From assembly GCA_036571765.1 (NCBI GenBank), contig BROE01000005.1, positions 6,183,614 to 6,247,613 of the forward strand: DNA of 64,000 nt. Reading direction: 5' to 3'. The notes under the pieces were generated by a model. It saw only the letters and a program-made list of their open reading frames with translations. It was not told where the DNA came from and searched no databases. Origin of the DNA: Plecoglossus altivelis (taxonomy: Eukaryota; Chordata; Actinopteri; Osmeriformes; Plecoglossidae). This document shows positions 36,298 through 47,815 of this stretch, one piece after another; within the stretch, counting starts at the first letter, position 1, and every line of letters begins with the position of its first letter. Both the position numbers and the translations under genes were made by a program.

Positions 36298-36482
36298 GCT
36301 GGCGGGGTGTCCAGCGCGGGCAACAAGGTTGAAGTGCTTCCTGCGGGGCCCGTGTGGACAGGAGGAGCCGCTGCTGGCCCTCCGCCTTCAGGGGTGGAAA
36401 GTATGTGTCGTGGGCCGCTCTCCCACCTCCCAGCCTGGGAACGGAAGCAGAAATCCGCCAGGGAAAACAAGCAGACAATCAG
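36298..36482 (+). pseudogene. SMG6 (EST1A)-like exon, frameshifted; probable decayed smg6 remnant
   Basis: Frame 36299 reads LKCFLRGPCGQEEPLLA and then, after seven extra bases (36380-36386), another frame reads FRGGKYVS. Human SMG6 has LKYFLEALCGQEEPLLAFKGGKYVS at this point, just before its acidic linker and PIN nuclease domain. The segment is bounded by a good acceptor (ctttctcccag, AG at 36296-36297) and a good donor (CAG|GTAGGG at 36483), so it looks like one exon of about 185 bases. SMG6 is the endonuclease of nonsense-mediated decay. The + strand orientation and position 3' of hic1 match human HIC1-SMG6 synteny. The frameshift and changes at conserved residues (Y to C, E-A-L to R-G-P) argue for decay. 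Alternatives are assembly indels in a live gene with large introns, or lineage-specific divergence. No further smg6 exons were recognised by eye. Confidence 0.6.
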
Positions 36483-36495
36483 GTAGGGCCCGAGC

Positions 36496-36499
<4 letters not shown>

Positions 36500-36538
<39 letters not shown>

Positions 36539-36687
36539 CGGGAGAGAGAGAAAGGGTATGAAAGAGAAAATGATGAGAGAGAAAAGGGGAGGAGAACAAA
36601 GATAGAAGGAAGGCTGAAATAAAGATTGAGAGAGAGAGTGAGTAAAATATCAAGAAAAAATGAAGTGGGGGGGGGGGGGGGGGGGGG
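36500..36687. repeat. (GA)n tract and G21 homopolymer
   Basis: GA-rich array at 36500-36645, then an uninterrupted G21 at 36667-36687. Confidence 0.95.
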
Positions 36688-37200
36688 CGGAGCAACCAGA
36701 CACGTCAGAATTTCAAGTCTCAATTTAAGCTGAAAGAAGAGCATGAAGATGTAATGGGGATTCTAGCTGGAGATTGTGTTTATGTATTCTGTGTGTGCAT
36801 TTCCTCCTTCATCAAAGAAAGTGAAAGGATGTGTGTGTTTTCACAAGGACTAGGACCCTGAGCTTGTGTGTGTGTGTGTGAGTGAGAGAGAGAAGAGAAT
36901 GAGGGACAGTGTGAGTGCATGTGTTGGTGAAACATGATCCACAAGAAGAGTTCAGAGAGTGTTTGTACAGTGTGTGTGGGTGGGTAAGCGTGGGTGTGTG
37001 AGAACGCGTTGAAATGGGTGTGTGTGGGTTGGTGTGTGTGTTTTTGTGTGTGTTTGGGTAAGGACAGTGGCCAGCAGGGGCCAGGGTGGGGTCAGGGCAG
37101 GGGAGAGGGTCTGCCTATGGGGAAGAAGATCATGGTGTTCAGTTTCCAGCAGGGGGGCCCTGTAGCCCAGCACGTAACACACTGTGTGGGTGGGGGGCAT
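36688..37200. other. Noncoding sequence with short GT patches
   Basis: Unique and GT-rich mixed sequence. tggccagcaggggcca near 37070 is a partial CTCF-like word. Confidence 0.4.
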
Positions 37201-37202
37201 GG

Positions 37203-37465
37203 CATGGACCTCCCTCTCTCCCTCCCTCCCTTCCTCCCTCCCTTCCTCCCTCCCTGTCTCCCCCTCTCCCTCCCTCCTTCTCTTCCTCCCTCTTTGCTCT
37301 CCCTCCCTCAAACCCCCCTACCTCCCTCCCTCCTCTTTCCATTTGCTCTTGCTCCTTGCCTTGCCCCTCTTTCTCTCTCATGTTCTCTCTCTGTTGCTCT
37401 CTCTCTCCCATGCACATGCGTTCTCTCTCTCTCCCTCCCCTTTCCCCCTCCCTCCCTCTCTCAGC
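37203..37465. repeat. CCCT/CT polypyrimidine tract
   Basis: About 260 bases dominated by CTCCCTCC and CTCTCT units. Confidence 0.9.
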
Positions 37466-37735
37466 CTCCTCTGCTACTCGGCCCATTTCAACCGTGAATG
37501 AGATCTTTTTTGAATGAATCTTGTGCAATTGCCCAACGTGAGTAGTAGTGAGTGAGTGAGTGAAGTAGTTGAGTGTGGTTCTGTGCTAAGTGAGCAGGGG
37601 TGGGTCAGGGGTGGGTCAGGGGGGCAGCAGAGCAGGGACTGTGGGGAAAACGCTGCCACTCAACCTTAATGAGTTTATGAAACCTGCCAGAGCTAATTAG
37701 ACTCCTGCTCTCCTGCAGCGGCCACAGACTCTCAC

Positions 37736-38128
37736 AGACCACCATAGAGTGGACAGATAGACTCTACCTCGCAGACCACCATACAGTGGACAGATAGACC
37801 TTACCTCACAGACCACCATACAATGGACAGATAGACTCTACCTCACATACCACCATACAGTGGACAGATAGACCTTACCTTACAGACCACCATACAGTGG
37901 ACAGATAGAACCTACCTCACAGACCACCATGCAGTGGACAGATAGAACCTACCTCACAGACCACCATGCAGTGGACAGATAGACTCTACCTCGCAGACCA
38001 CCATACAGTGGACAGATAGACTTTACCTCACATACCGCCATACAGTGGACAGATAGACCCTACCTCACAGACCACCATGCAGTGGACAGATAGACCCTAC
38101 CTCACAGACCACCATGCAGTGGACAGAT
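37736..38128. repeat. 37-bp minisatellite, 10 to 11 copies
   Basis: The unit contains accaccatacagtggacag followed by atagaccttacctcacag, with single-base variants between copies. It lies 1.3 kb from the smg6-like exon. Confidence 0.95.
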
Positions 38129-39050
38129 ATGCTCTGGCCTTTCTGGTCTGATTTTGCTGAGTTCCTGTCCAACCATGGAGAGTTAGCAAATATTTCATTA
38201 GTCAAGAGTGGCTTGAGGGTTTTTTAGTATGCTTCAGAGCACTTTAGGGCCATTTCACTTATAAATCTGTCACTCACTTCCTCCCTATAGCCAGACCATT
38301 TTAAAGACTGTATCAAATGGTGCTTCATATCAAGAGTCATGTGACACTGTTTGCTGGCTGTTCCCCTCAGATTTCTGCTTTCCTCCTCATAAACTTTGTG
38401 GACACTACCGAGTTACATAAACCAATAAACTGATTATACTAGGTTATGGTTCTGTGACACTGCTAATACAGCTTTATTTATGTGCCTTTCATTCTAGCTT
38501 TATTACGTAATAATGGAGTGTTTATTGCTTGATTTACTTTGTTCTTTTGTTTACATTATTAATATCATATTAGTTGTGTGTTTTCTAGTGGGCCCATGTG
38601 ATGTGTGCATGTGTGCGTGCTTTGGTAGAAGTCTATGTCGTCTGTCTGTCTCTGTGTCTGTCTCTCTGCGTGTGTGTGTGTGTGTTGGGTACGTGCTCCA
38701 TTGACTGTCCCCAGTCTCAGAGGGACTTAAGTGATTGAAGCCGGGTGAGGGGGGAGACAGGAGACTGGAGGGAGACGGGGGGGTGTGGCCGTGGGGGAGT
38801 GGACGTGACATCCCCAGCTGGCTTGTGACATCACTCCACTGGGGGACAGGAAGTGAAGCGGGGAGGGGTGACATCAGAGCTGTGTCTGGGTCTCGAAGCC
38901 TTCCAGCTGGGTAAACTAGCCCTCCTCCCTTTGTCTCTCACACACACACTCTCACACCCTCCGCCCTCTCACACCCCCCGCCCTCTCACACACCGTCTCA
39001 GACAGACCCGTGAAGGTACCACCACCTTTACCATGTGTTTCCTCATTCCT
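38129..39050. other. Unique noncoding sequence
   Basis: AT-rich complex sequence at 38129-38580, short GT array at 38640-38686, then G-rich to 38880. No exon recognised. Confidence 0.45.
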
Positions 39051-39190
39051 TTCTCTCTCTCTCTCTCTCTCTCCCTCTCTCTCTCTCTCTCTCCCTCTCT
39101 CTCTCTCTCTCCCCCCTCTCCCTCTCTCTCTTTCCCTCCCTCTCTCTCCCCCTCTCTCCCTCTCTCTCCCCCTCTCTCCCTCTCTCTCTG
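39051..39190. repeat. (CT)n/(CCCT)n tract
   Basis: About 140 bases, nearly pure pyrimidine. Confidence 0.95.
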
Positions 39191-39822
39191 TCCGCCCCTC
39201 TTTTTCCTCTGTGCATTCTTCCTCTTTCTTTGTGTCTGTCTGCGTGGGTCCATGTTTTTGTTTGTGTGTATGTGTGTGTGTCTGTCTGTTCCCCATCCGT
39301 CTACAACAAACAGTGCTGACCCATGATGACCTACACACACTCACAAAAAAATACACGTACACACTGGTACATACTTATATGTATTACACACACACACACA
39401 CACATAAAGCCACAATGGTGTTCTGTGAGCTCATTTCTCTGAGGCCAGAAAGAGAGCTGCCAGTCTCTGCCTGGCTGCAGGGTTAGCACATCTCCTCTCT
39501 GAATGTGAACCACATGTTAAAGTGTGGGTGGGAGTCAGGAGGATAGGACAGGGTATCCGTGTCTGCATGGGAGGACGCCCAGCCTGTCCATCTGCACGAA
39601 CATTTAATAAGAGGCACAGACCCTTTTTCCAGCCATCTCACCACATCCCTCCGTCCCTCCATCCATCCCTCCGTCCCTCCATCGCTCTCACTCTCTCCAC
39701 GCTTTGATCAAGGCTCTGTGATTGTTCTCTATGCAAATAAAGTACCTGGACGTAATTGAAACATTGTGAAACGTGTTTGAATGTGGTGAATGTGTTTGAG
39801 TGGGAATGTCAATGATCTGACT
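39191..39822. other. Noncoding sequence
   Basis: Short CA array at 39386-39404 and a ccatccctccgtccctcc patch at 39645-39690. Otherwise unique. Confidence 0.4.
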
Positions 39823-39825
39823 CAG

Positions 39826-39870
<45 letters not shown>

Positions 39871-39871
39871 C

Positions 39872-39902
<31 letters not shown>

Positions 39903-40355
39903 CATGCATGTGCATGCATGTGAGTGTGTGTGTGTAGGTTTCTGTCCAGCACGGTACACGGCACTGCTACCAGTCTGTTGTTATGTGTTATGTATGTTTC
40001 CCCACACAAGTAAAGTTTGATTCACCATGTGTGTGTGTGTGTGTGTGTGTTGGCTTGAGGCTGGAGAAAGGAGCACTGAGTGCGTGCCCCCCACCCCCCC
40101 ACCCTCTCCGCCCACCCCCTCGGTGCTCTGGTGTGTGTCTCAGCTCAGCAGTGGGTTTATGGTGTCTGGCAGCGAGTGTAGGACCTGCAGATGGCAGAGG
40201 GGAGGGAGGAGAGGAGGGGAGGGGAGGGGGGAGAGTAGGGGAGCCAGGGAGGAGAGGATGGAGTGAGGAGAGGAGGGAGGCAAGGAGGGAGGAAGGGAGG
40301 GAAGGAGAAGGAAGGGAGGGAAGGAGAAGGAAAGGAGGAGAGTGGGAGGAGGGAG
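39823..40355. repeat. GT arrays followed by GGA-rich tract
   Basis: (GT)n with GCATGC interruptions at 39823-39935; (GT)n at 40028-40050; purine-only GGAGG array at 40195-40355. Confidence 0.9.
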
Positions 40356-40964
40356 AGGTGTGTGACTGCATTAATATGGCCTGCAATTCTCGTTAGCACT
40401 AATCAGGGGCTTCCTGTACAGAGAGAAGCCTGGGTTCACCTTCCCAAGCCCCCCAGCACAACACACACACACACACACTCACAGACACACTCACACACGC
40501 ACACACACGCTCACACGCACACACACACCTCAATCTGTGCTGCCTCTTTCTTCTCCTTTACTTCCTACACTCTCACCATACTTGCCTACATCTCGCCCTT
40601 TCTCATTTTTATCAGAGCTCCTTCGTTCTCTCATTCTCTTTCTCTCTCCCTCACTCTCTCTCTCTCTCCATTCATTCTAAATGTCTCTCCTTTGTTCTCG
40701 CTCTCATTCTCTCTCCAGTCACTCTCTATCTCTGTTACTCCTGTCTCTCCTCCCCTTCTCTCCTCTGTCTCGCTCCCTGTCCTCTGTGCAGTATTTGTTT
40801 GGCTCTTCAGACAGTGAAACTGGCCATAAAATGAGTTGGAAGGAATGGCAGGAACCTGAAAGGCAGCTTGTTTTTCCATAGTCACGGTAACTTCCCATAC
40901 GCCTCAGGATCACGTGAGACTACCCTGCTGCAGTGCGCGCTGCCCCCAGAGAGGCCCCCTGTCC
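40356..40964. other. Noncoding sequence with CA and CT tracts
   Basis: CA array at 40459-40528, pyrimidine-rich 40620-40790, remainder unique. Confidence 0.45.
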
Positions 40965-40968
40965 CAAT

Positions 40969-41050
40969 GTGAACTCACAGGGGTCGTGAACTCACAGAGG
41001 TCGTGAACTCGTAGGGGTCGTGAACTCACAGGGGTCGTGAACTCACAGCG
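40969..41050. repeat. 17-bp minisatellite, five copies
   Basis: The unit is gtgaactcacaggggtc, with one or two substitutions per copy. Confidence 0.95.
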
Positions 41051-41757
41051 ATTTGCATCTAAGCACTGAGGAACTGGCACACTGGGTGGAAGGTGGTTGG
41101 CATGAAGGTGGCTCAGATGACATCCTGGAATGTGCTGTGTAATGACGCACTGGCAAGCTGGTATTTCATTGGCCAGTCCAAGCCTCAGGAAGGACATGAC
41201 AACAGCAGTGGAGTGGTGCACAATAGCCAATTATCTGTGGCCCTGCCATAGTGTCATAGGTAATCTCTGGGCATCATGGGGACCACGGCAACAGGATGAC
41301 ATTCCAAAGGCAATGTCATACCAGCTTTCTACTGCTCTATCTCTCTCTGCCCTCCCTCCATCTCTCCATCCCTGCCTTTCCTCCCTCTCCTTCCCCGCCC
41401 TCCCTCCCTCCCTCCCTCTCACCCTCCCTCCCTCTTTTCCTCTCCCCTCATCTCTGGTCTGCTCAGTTTTAAGAGAGCCCCAGGGTTACATTGATTAATG
41501 CTTTTAAGATGTGGAAATCAGATATTGAAATCCTTGCCCTCACCACCCTCCCTCTCCTTTCCTGATTTCTCCCCTATCCCCCCATCCCCTGGCCTTTCTA
41601 CTTTTCTCTCTCTCCCCCTCCCTTCCTCTTTCCCCGGTCCGTTCCTCTTTTTAATAGAGTTTAATAGTGCACAGGGAGACACTTTGATAGATAGACTGAG
41701 AGAGACGTAGCAGATTCGGTTCTAGCAGTCTGTGTAGTTCGCTTTGTGTCAAATACT

Positions 41758-41792
<35 letters not shown>

Positions 41793-42110
41793 GTCTCTCT
41801 GTCTCTCTGTCTCTCTCTCTCGATGCTTGGCCAGGTTTTTGTTTTTTTTACAGTGCCCTGGGCTTTGCAACGGATAGCCCCCTAACTCTCCCTTCACCCC
41901 CTCCTCTTCACCATCACCCTAAACCTCGCCCCCCCCCTACTCCTATACACACACACACACACCACCACCACCCCACTGAACCCCGGGCCAGCCACAGCTG
42001 CCTGGCCAGATGTGAGAGAGAGAGCGAGGGGGAGATAGATGGAGAGAGAGAGGGTGAGAGAGACAGAGAGAGGGAGGAGAGAGAGAGAGAGAGAGAGAGG
42101 GAGGAGAGGG
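41051..42110. other. Noncoding sequence with CT and GA tracts
   Basis: CCCT-rich at 41340-41455; CT array at 41756-41822; GA array at 42010-42110. 41051-41335 is unique without a recognised exon. Confidence 0.45.
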
Positions 42111-43398
42111 TGAGGCCACCTCCTATGGGGACAGAGTTCGGCGCTGAAACAGAGGAGTGGAAACGGAATGAGGAAACGGAGGGCTGGTCCGAGGGCTGCA
42201 GGCAAGGGAGAGAGGCTGAAAAGGGAAGATGTGCGGCTCAAGGTCACATGGAGAACGGAAGAATGAGATCTTCGTTTTGCTGCTTTTTTGGGGGGCGGCG
42301 GACGGCACCTGGTCGGACCAACCAGATCAGACGCCCCTGACCTCGACCCCCTGTCCATCTCTCTCTCTTTACCTCCTAAACTGCATCCCTCCTCTTCCCT
42401 CCATAACCTCCCTCCCTACGTCCCCGAATCTCAACCCGACGACACTCCGCCGACAGCCGCACTTGGCATCGCATCGGTTCAGCCTTCACACATGTGTGCT
42501 AGCAGGTTAGCCTAGCGTGTGTGCACAAGCTCTTCCAGGTCTGATTTATGTGGCCTCGCATCCCTGAGAGCAGAGAGCCCTCGCTCGCACCGTACTCCTG
42601 GGGGCTGTCTGATTAGAGATGGGGGGGGGGGGGGAGCCATGCGCTCACACACCCTGCCATTTGGTTTTCATTACACACACAAATCTGGACACACGTACGT
42701 TAAGGCGAGAACCTCGGTGTCTTAAATATGCAGTCTCATCGCGTCCGTTATGCACGCCGGATCTACAGTTTTATCAGCCGAAAGCCTTTTTACACGAGTC
42801 CTGGGTTATTTGCTGTGCGCAGCAGTAAAAATAGACAAGAGAATGGGGAGAGAAGACAATAGAACAATATTATTATGAAAACAAAGGCCCTGGCAAATCA
42901 AGAGGACTCAAGTACTCTGGGGTAAAAAGGTCACCGTCATCACACTCTAGTCTGTGAGTGGGACTTTCAAGAACACACTTGAAGCGGAGCACTTACGGTG
43001 TTATGCTAAGGCTCTGTCACACAGCGTCAGTCCAGCGCACGTTAAAGTGCAACGCGTCGTCCACGACAACCGTGCCGTTCTGCCAACTGTACGTACTACT
43101 GCTTGTACCGTTCGTGCAAGTCACAGTCGCTGGAGCGACTTCATTTCCACCCCTTCTCATTCCTTTTTTCCAACTTGGTTAAAACGTTCGGCAAAGGACA
43201 CGCATGTTTATTCAGGTTGCGTCGTAAAATCTTGCAGTAAAGGGTTTGGCCTTCCTCACGCCGCCTGCATCACGAAACCACTTCGTTTCATTGAAGTATT
43301 CAGATATGATAACAGCCTGCGTCAAATGAAATAAAATGACACACTTTTCCTCTGACAGAAAGCATGTGTTCCAGAGGGGTTCGGTCTCCTACTGGAAG
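42111..43398. other. Complex CpG-containing noncoding sequence
   Basis: Largely free of simple repeats (one G run at 42620-42634). 42954-43334 has a 126-codon open frame and many CpG dinucleotides. It matches no family I recognise and has no paired splice sites that I trust. Confidence 0.4.
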
Positions 43399-43470
43399 GC
43401 TGAACTGGGCCGCTGCTCTGGCAGGGCTGAGCGCGCTGCTCTGGCAGGGCTGAGCACGCTGCTCTGGGCT
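43399..43470. repeat. 27-bp direct repeat, about 2.5 copies
   Basis: The unit contains gctgctctggcagggctgag. Confidence 0.9.
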
Positions 43471-46230
43471 GGGAGAGCGAGCGCTCTTGGAGTGCGGTAC
43501 AAGCTGGTACCCCTTGCTGTTTAATACGGGTGTTAATAGGGGAGAACCGTAAACACGCTGTAATCACAGGTAGCAGAGCGCCGCCGCAGCAACTCCAACG
43601 ACATCCGGGCACTTGTGAGAGGGTGGAGAGGTGGAGGGAGGAAGGGGTGGAGTTGGAGGAGGGGGTGGTGGAGGAGGAGGTGGTGGGGGGGATTGGGGGA
43701 GCAAGCCAAGGAGAGAGGAGGAGTGGCGGTTGACGCATTTTCGCTTGAGTTTAACAGCCAAGAACACTGTGTGACCACAGAGCCCCCCCCCCCCGGTTAG
43801 CCCACGAGACACACTCTGGCCTCATTAGCTTTCACCCCCCCCTCCCCCCCTCCGCCCTTCCCAGATGAGCTTGCTCCTACTCCCTCTTCTCCCCCTTGAC
43901 AGGGGCTGGGTCTCCCCCCTCGCTCACCCAGCACACTCGTCTCACACAGAGTCTGACGTCAACCCCCAGTGACCTGCGAGGAAACATGTCTGACCCGGGC
44001 CGTGTCCGGCAGCAACACGCCACGGCGACGCACAGGAACACAAGGCCACAGCGCTGATGGCTGAACCAGCTGGCCGCACATACGTACGCGTGGGCTTGAA
44101 AACATGGGCACATGCACACAAACACTTTGTAATCCACAACAGAAGTGAGGACTGGGGGAACGTCTTGGGGATTCGGATCACAATGGAACACGATTTCAAT
44201 TTTGCTACATTGTTGCGGCCCCATTTCCTGGTGGCGCGGCCCGCCTCTGGAAAGGGTTAACGTCTGTGTGCTCTGGGCTCAGCACAGCCACAATAACATG
44301 TGTCAGGGTGTTTGGAGGATGGAGGTGTGCCGGTTACATAAGCACAGCAGAACACCTGTTGTCAGGGTGCCGGGGTTGCTTCCTGGCGGCGCTTGCACTG
44401 AGCATGTGCGAACGAGTGCAGTTGTGTGCCGTGCGGGCGACCCGGAACCGAACATGTGTGGAGGAGGGGGATGGGTTGAAAAAGGGAATGGACGAGGCCC
44501 TGATGCAGGTTGTTACCAGGACGTCGTCGAAGACGGGTCTGTCCCTCGCCAAGGGGGTGGTGCTCGTCGTGACGCGAGAAGTGTAGGTCAGGCTGTCTTA
44601 CGTGTGTGTGGTTTGACGAGCGAGAAGACGAGAGTAGAGAGAGAGAGAATGAGAAGAAAAAGAGAAGAGAGAGAGAAAGAGAGGGAGGGAATGGGAGCAG
44701 AAAGGCAATTGTCTTGGCGTAAGGAGTCGGGGCTGGACAGGCCACAGGAAATGGTCCAAGACATGCTGGCTCTGTACGGGCTTATTTAACCCCTTCAGCC
44801 CCACTCCTCCAGCCCTCTCCCCTGCGTGGGTCTGCCTGACCACAGCTGATGAAGGCTCCGTGCCTGCCCCACGGTCAGCATCAGCTTCACTGGCCAGTCT
44901 TCCTGGGTCACCTTCTGGCACGGCGTTCTGCTTTCACCCTCACGCTGATGTTAGCAGACATCGACAATCATGACGTACATTTCGACCCGCGGAGATGAAG
45001 TCATGTTCTGTGTACGTGAGAATCCGAACACGTGGAAGAATATTTGGAATGCTTTGTCGGAGGTGATCTATATTTAGCACCGCCCCCGTGACTTTCCTTG
45101 CCCCTACTTCCAACAGTCATGACTTCCAGACTTGAAACAATGAACCCCTCCACCCTCCGCCACCCCCCCTTCAGGTCACACCCTTGTCTCACTCTCTCCG
45201 CCCCCCCTGCATCCCCCCACTCCCCCACGACCCCCCTCGTACTCAACACGCTCTCCGTGCCACAATGGGATGTCTCTTTCCCTGCGGGGGGGTGATTGCC
45301 TGTGTGTGTGTCTCAGCTGGCTCCTGGCTCCTCTGGAGTCTCATAAGGAAGAAGAAGAGCTTTACCCTCCCTCCATCCCCCCCTTCCTCCTGCGTCCCCT
45401 CCGCCCACCCCGCGTGCTTGGCGTTGCGAGCAGAAGCGAACCTATCGTGGCGACGAATTCTCACGACAGCGAGGGGGGAGGCACGGCGGCGGGGGGAAGT
45501 ATTACCGAGGCAGAAAGTACGCCATCAGAACCCCAGCGCTGCAGCCCGTCTGGAAAGGAAGTCAGACCCGAACGTAAACGTTGATTCCACTCCCCTTGCC
45601 TGTCAACTGACACGTTTACATCAGTCTTCTCTCCAGCAGGCTTTGACCCCGTTACTGCCGCAGCAGCTCCGACTTACGTAAGGACTTAACCCTTCGCCCA
45701 AAGCCTCTGTGCCCTGGCCTCCAAACCCTAGCCTTGTGCTGGTTTCCTGCTGCCACTCCTAGGGCTGCCCTGTGTACAGTAGCTGACAAACAGGAGTTGC
45801 AGGGTGATTTGGGTGCATCCTGTTTTGGGATGCTGTGCTAACCTTGAGACATGTCACTTTCCTGGAGCGTCTTGGTAAAAACAGACAGCTGTTATCATCC
45901 TGGACACTGAGAGGAAACTTCACTGGCAGAGCTAGATAGTTAGTTAGTTCTCTCCCATCTTTCTCTTTTCTCTCCTTCTCCTCGCTCGGTCTGTCTCCTC
46001 TCTCCTGTCCTCTCTATCTGTCTCTGTTTGTCTCTCTTTCTCTGTCTCTCTCTCTGTCTCCCTCTCTCTGTCTCTCTCTCTGTCTCCCTCTCTGTCTCTC
46101 TCTCCTCAGACGATGCCCAGTCCAGCCACATCATCCCCCTCTCCCACATCCCTCATTTCCTCTCTATCCGTAACCCCTCCACAACAGTATACAATTAAGA
46201 ATGTGTGTTTGTGTGTGCAGATTTGTGTGT
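43471..46230. other. Complex, partly CpG-rich noncoding sequence
   Basis: GGA/GGTGG-rich at 43615-43690; GA-rich 44638-44690; CT-rich 45955-46105. Complex CpG-bearing blocks at 44020-44600 and 45410-45680 have open frames, but none resembles a known protein. Confidence 0.4.
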
Positions 46231-47339
46231 GTACGTCCATAACCTGTGCGTGTGTGCGTGTGTGTGTGTGCACGTGTTAGTGTGTGTGTGTATGCGTGTG
46301 CATGTCCATCTCTCCGTGGCAGTGTTCCAGTGCAAGAGCTGAACCAGTGAGGGGTCTCTGTGTTTCACATCCCTCTTCAGTCAAACACAAACACACACGT
46401 CCGGCCAGCCTGGCCCACGCTATCTCTCCCTGCCTCCTAGTGCCAGATGCACACACCCTCTGCTCCCTCCCTCCCTCTCTCCCTCCCTCCAGGCCCACTC
46501 CTCCTCATCCCACATTCCTCCTGTGCCTCCTCTCCGGCTTGCTTTTCCTCCTCTCTTCCTCCTCCCGTCCAGCACCCCTTGTGCATCTCATTGTCTCCTG
46601 GCTCTTCATCTTTCACTTCCTGTGTCCTGCTCTTCGTGCCCCTTGCACCCCTCCCACCCCCCCATCACCCCCCCTGTCTTCACCCCCCCCTCCTCCCCCA
46701 GTTTCTCTCGGCTTCTCTCCCTCTCTCCTCGCGACGTGACTTTTAGCACAGACACTTGGGGCTGCTTGCCAGTAAACTGGGGCAGGAGTGGCTGATATGT
46801 ACACACATGCACACACACACACATAAGCACAAGCGCACATACACACACATACACACGCACACACCCCAAAAACTGGTTCACACCAAACGCCTGACACACT
46901 TTATCTCGGTGCCTGGAAGCCCTAAGCCTCTTCAATAGTACATTTCCTTTCACATGGATCATAGATATGCTATGAGCTCTGTTTGGATTGAAACAGGATA
47001 TAGTGGAACCACGGTCGGCCATAAGTCCACAGTGTTCCACCCCAGCTCTCACCAAACACCATAGACAGAGGAGTCTTGATGGACGGCAGGCAGAGAGCAG
47101 CCTCTGACGTTGAACTGTCCATCAGTTCTCTTCTCCTTCCAACGTTCCTCACATCTGGACTGACAGAGAGCTGGGACCAGCTCCAGAACCTTCCACCAAG
47201 GACCCACACATGCTGGTAACAAAGAGTCTCACCTGGGGAGGGTTTGACCAGACACTCCCTTCTGACAGAGCGGATCATGTGATCCTGGGTACTCAGGATT
47301 CTATGGGGCCAAAAAGGAGAGGTATGAAATGTCAGGGGA
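46231..47339. other. Noncoding sequence with GT, CT and CA patches
   Basis: GT array at 46236-46305, pyrimidine-rich 46455-46735, CA patch 46800-46865. 46970-47278 is complex; its minus-strand frame (102 codons) is unrecognised. Confidence 0.4.
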
Positions 47340-47815
47340 GGGTGAAGACAGAGAGAGACAAAAGTTAGAGAGATAGTGATATGGACAGGTAGAGAGGGGA
47401 GCAGAGATATATAGAGACACAGTGAGGGATGGGGAGCGAGAAAGTGATAGTCGGAGAGATAGTGGATAGAGAGTGAGAGTGGTAGAGAGAGAGGTAGAGA
47501 GTCAGAGAGAGAGTGATAGAGAGAGAATGGTAGAGAGTCAGAGAGAGTGATAGTCAGAGAGAGAGAGTGATAGAGAGTCAGAGAGAGAGTGGTAGAGAGT
47601 CAGAGAGTGGTAGAAAGAGAATGATAGAGAGTCAGAGAGAGAGAGTGATAGTCAGAGAGAGAGAGTGAGAGTGGTAGAGAGTCATAGTGTGATAGAGAGT
47701 CAGAGAGAGAGAAAGTGGTAGAGAATCAGAGAGAGAGTGATAAAGAGTCAGAGAGAGAGAGAGTGATAGAGAGTCAGAGAGAGAGAGTGGTAGAGAGAGT
47801 GATAGAGTCAGAGAG
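47340..47815. repeat. Degenerate GA-rich minisatellite
   Basis: About 475 bases of variable units built from gagagagtgatagagagtca, purine-rich throughout. Confidence 0.95.

Noticed and set aside
46970..47278. 102-codon minus-strand frame in complex sequence
   Set aside because: Plausible composition, but no recognisable domain and no splice or promoter context.
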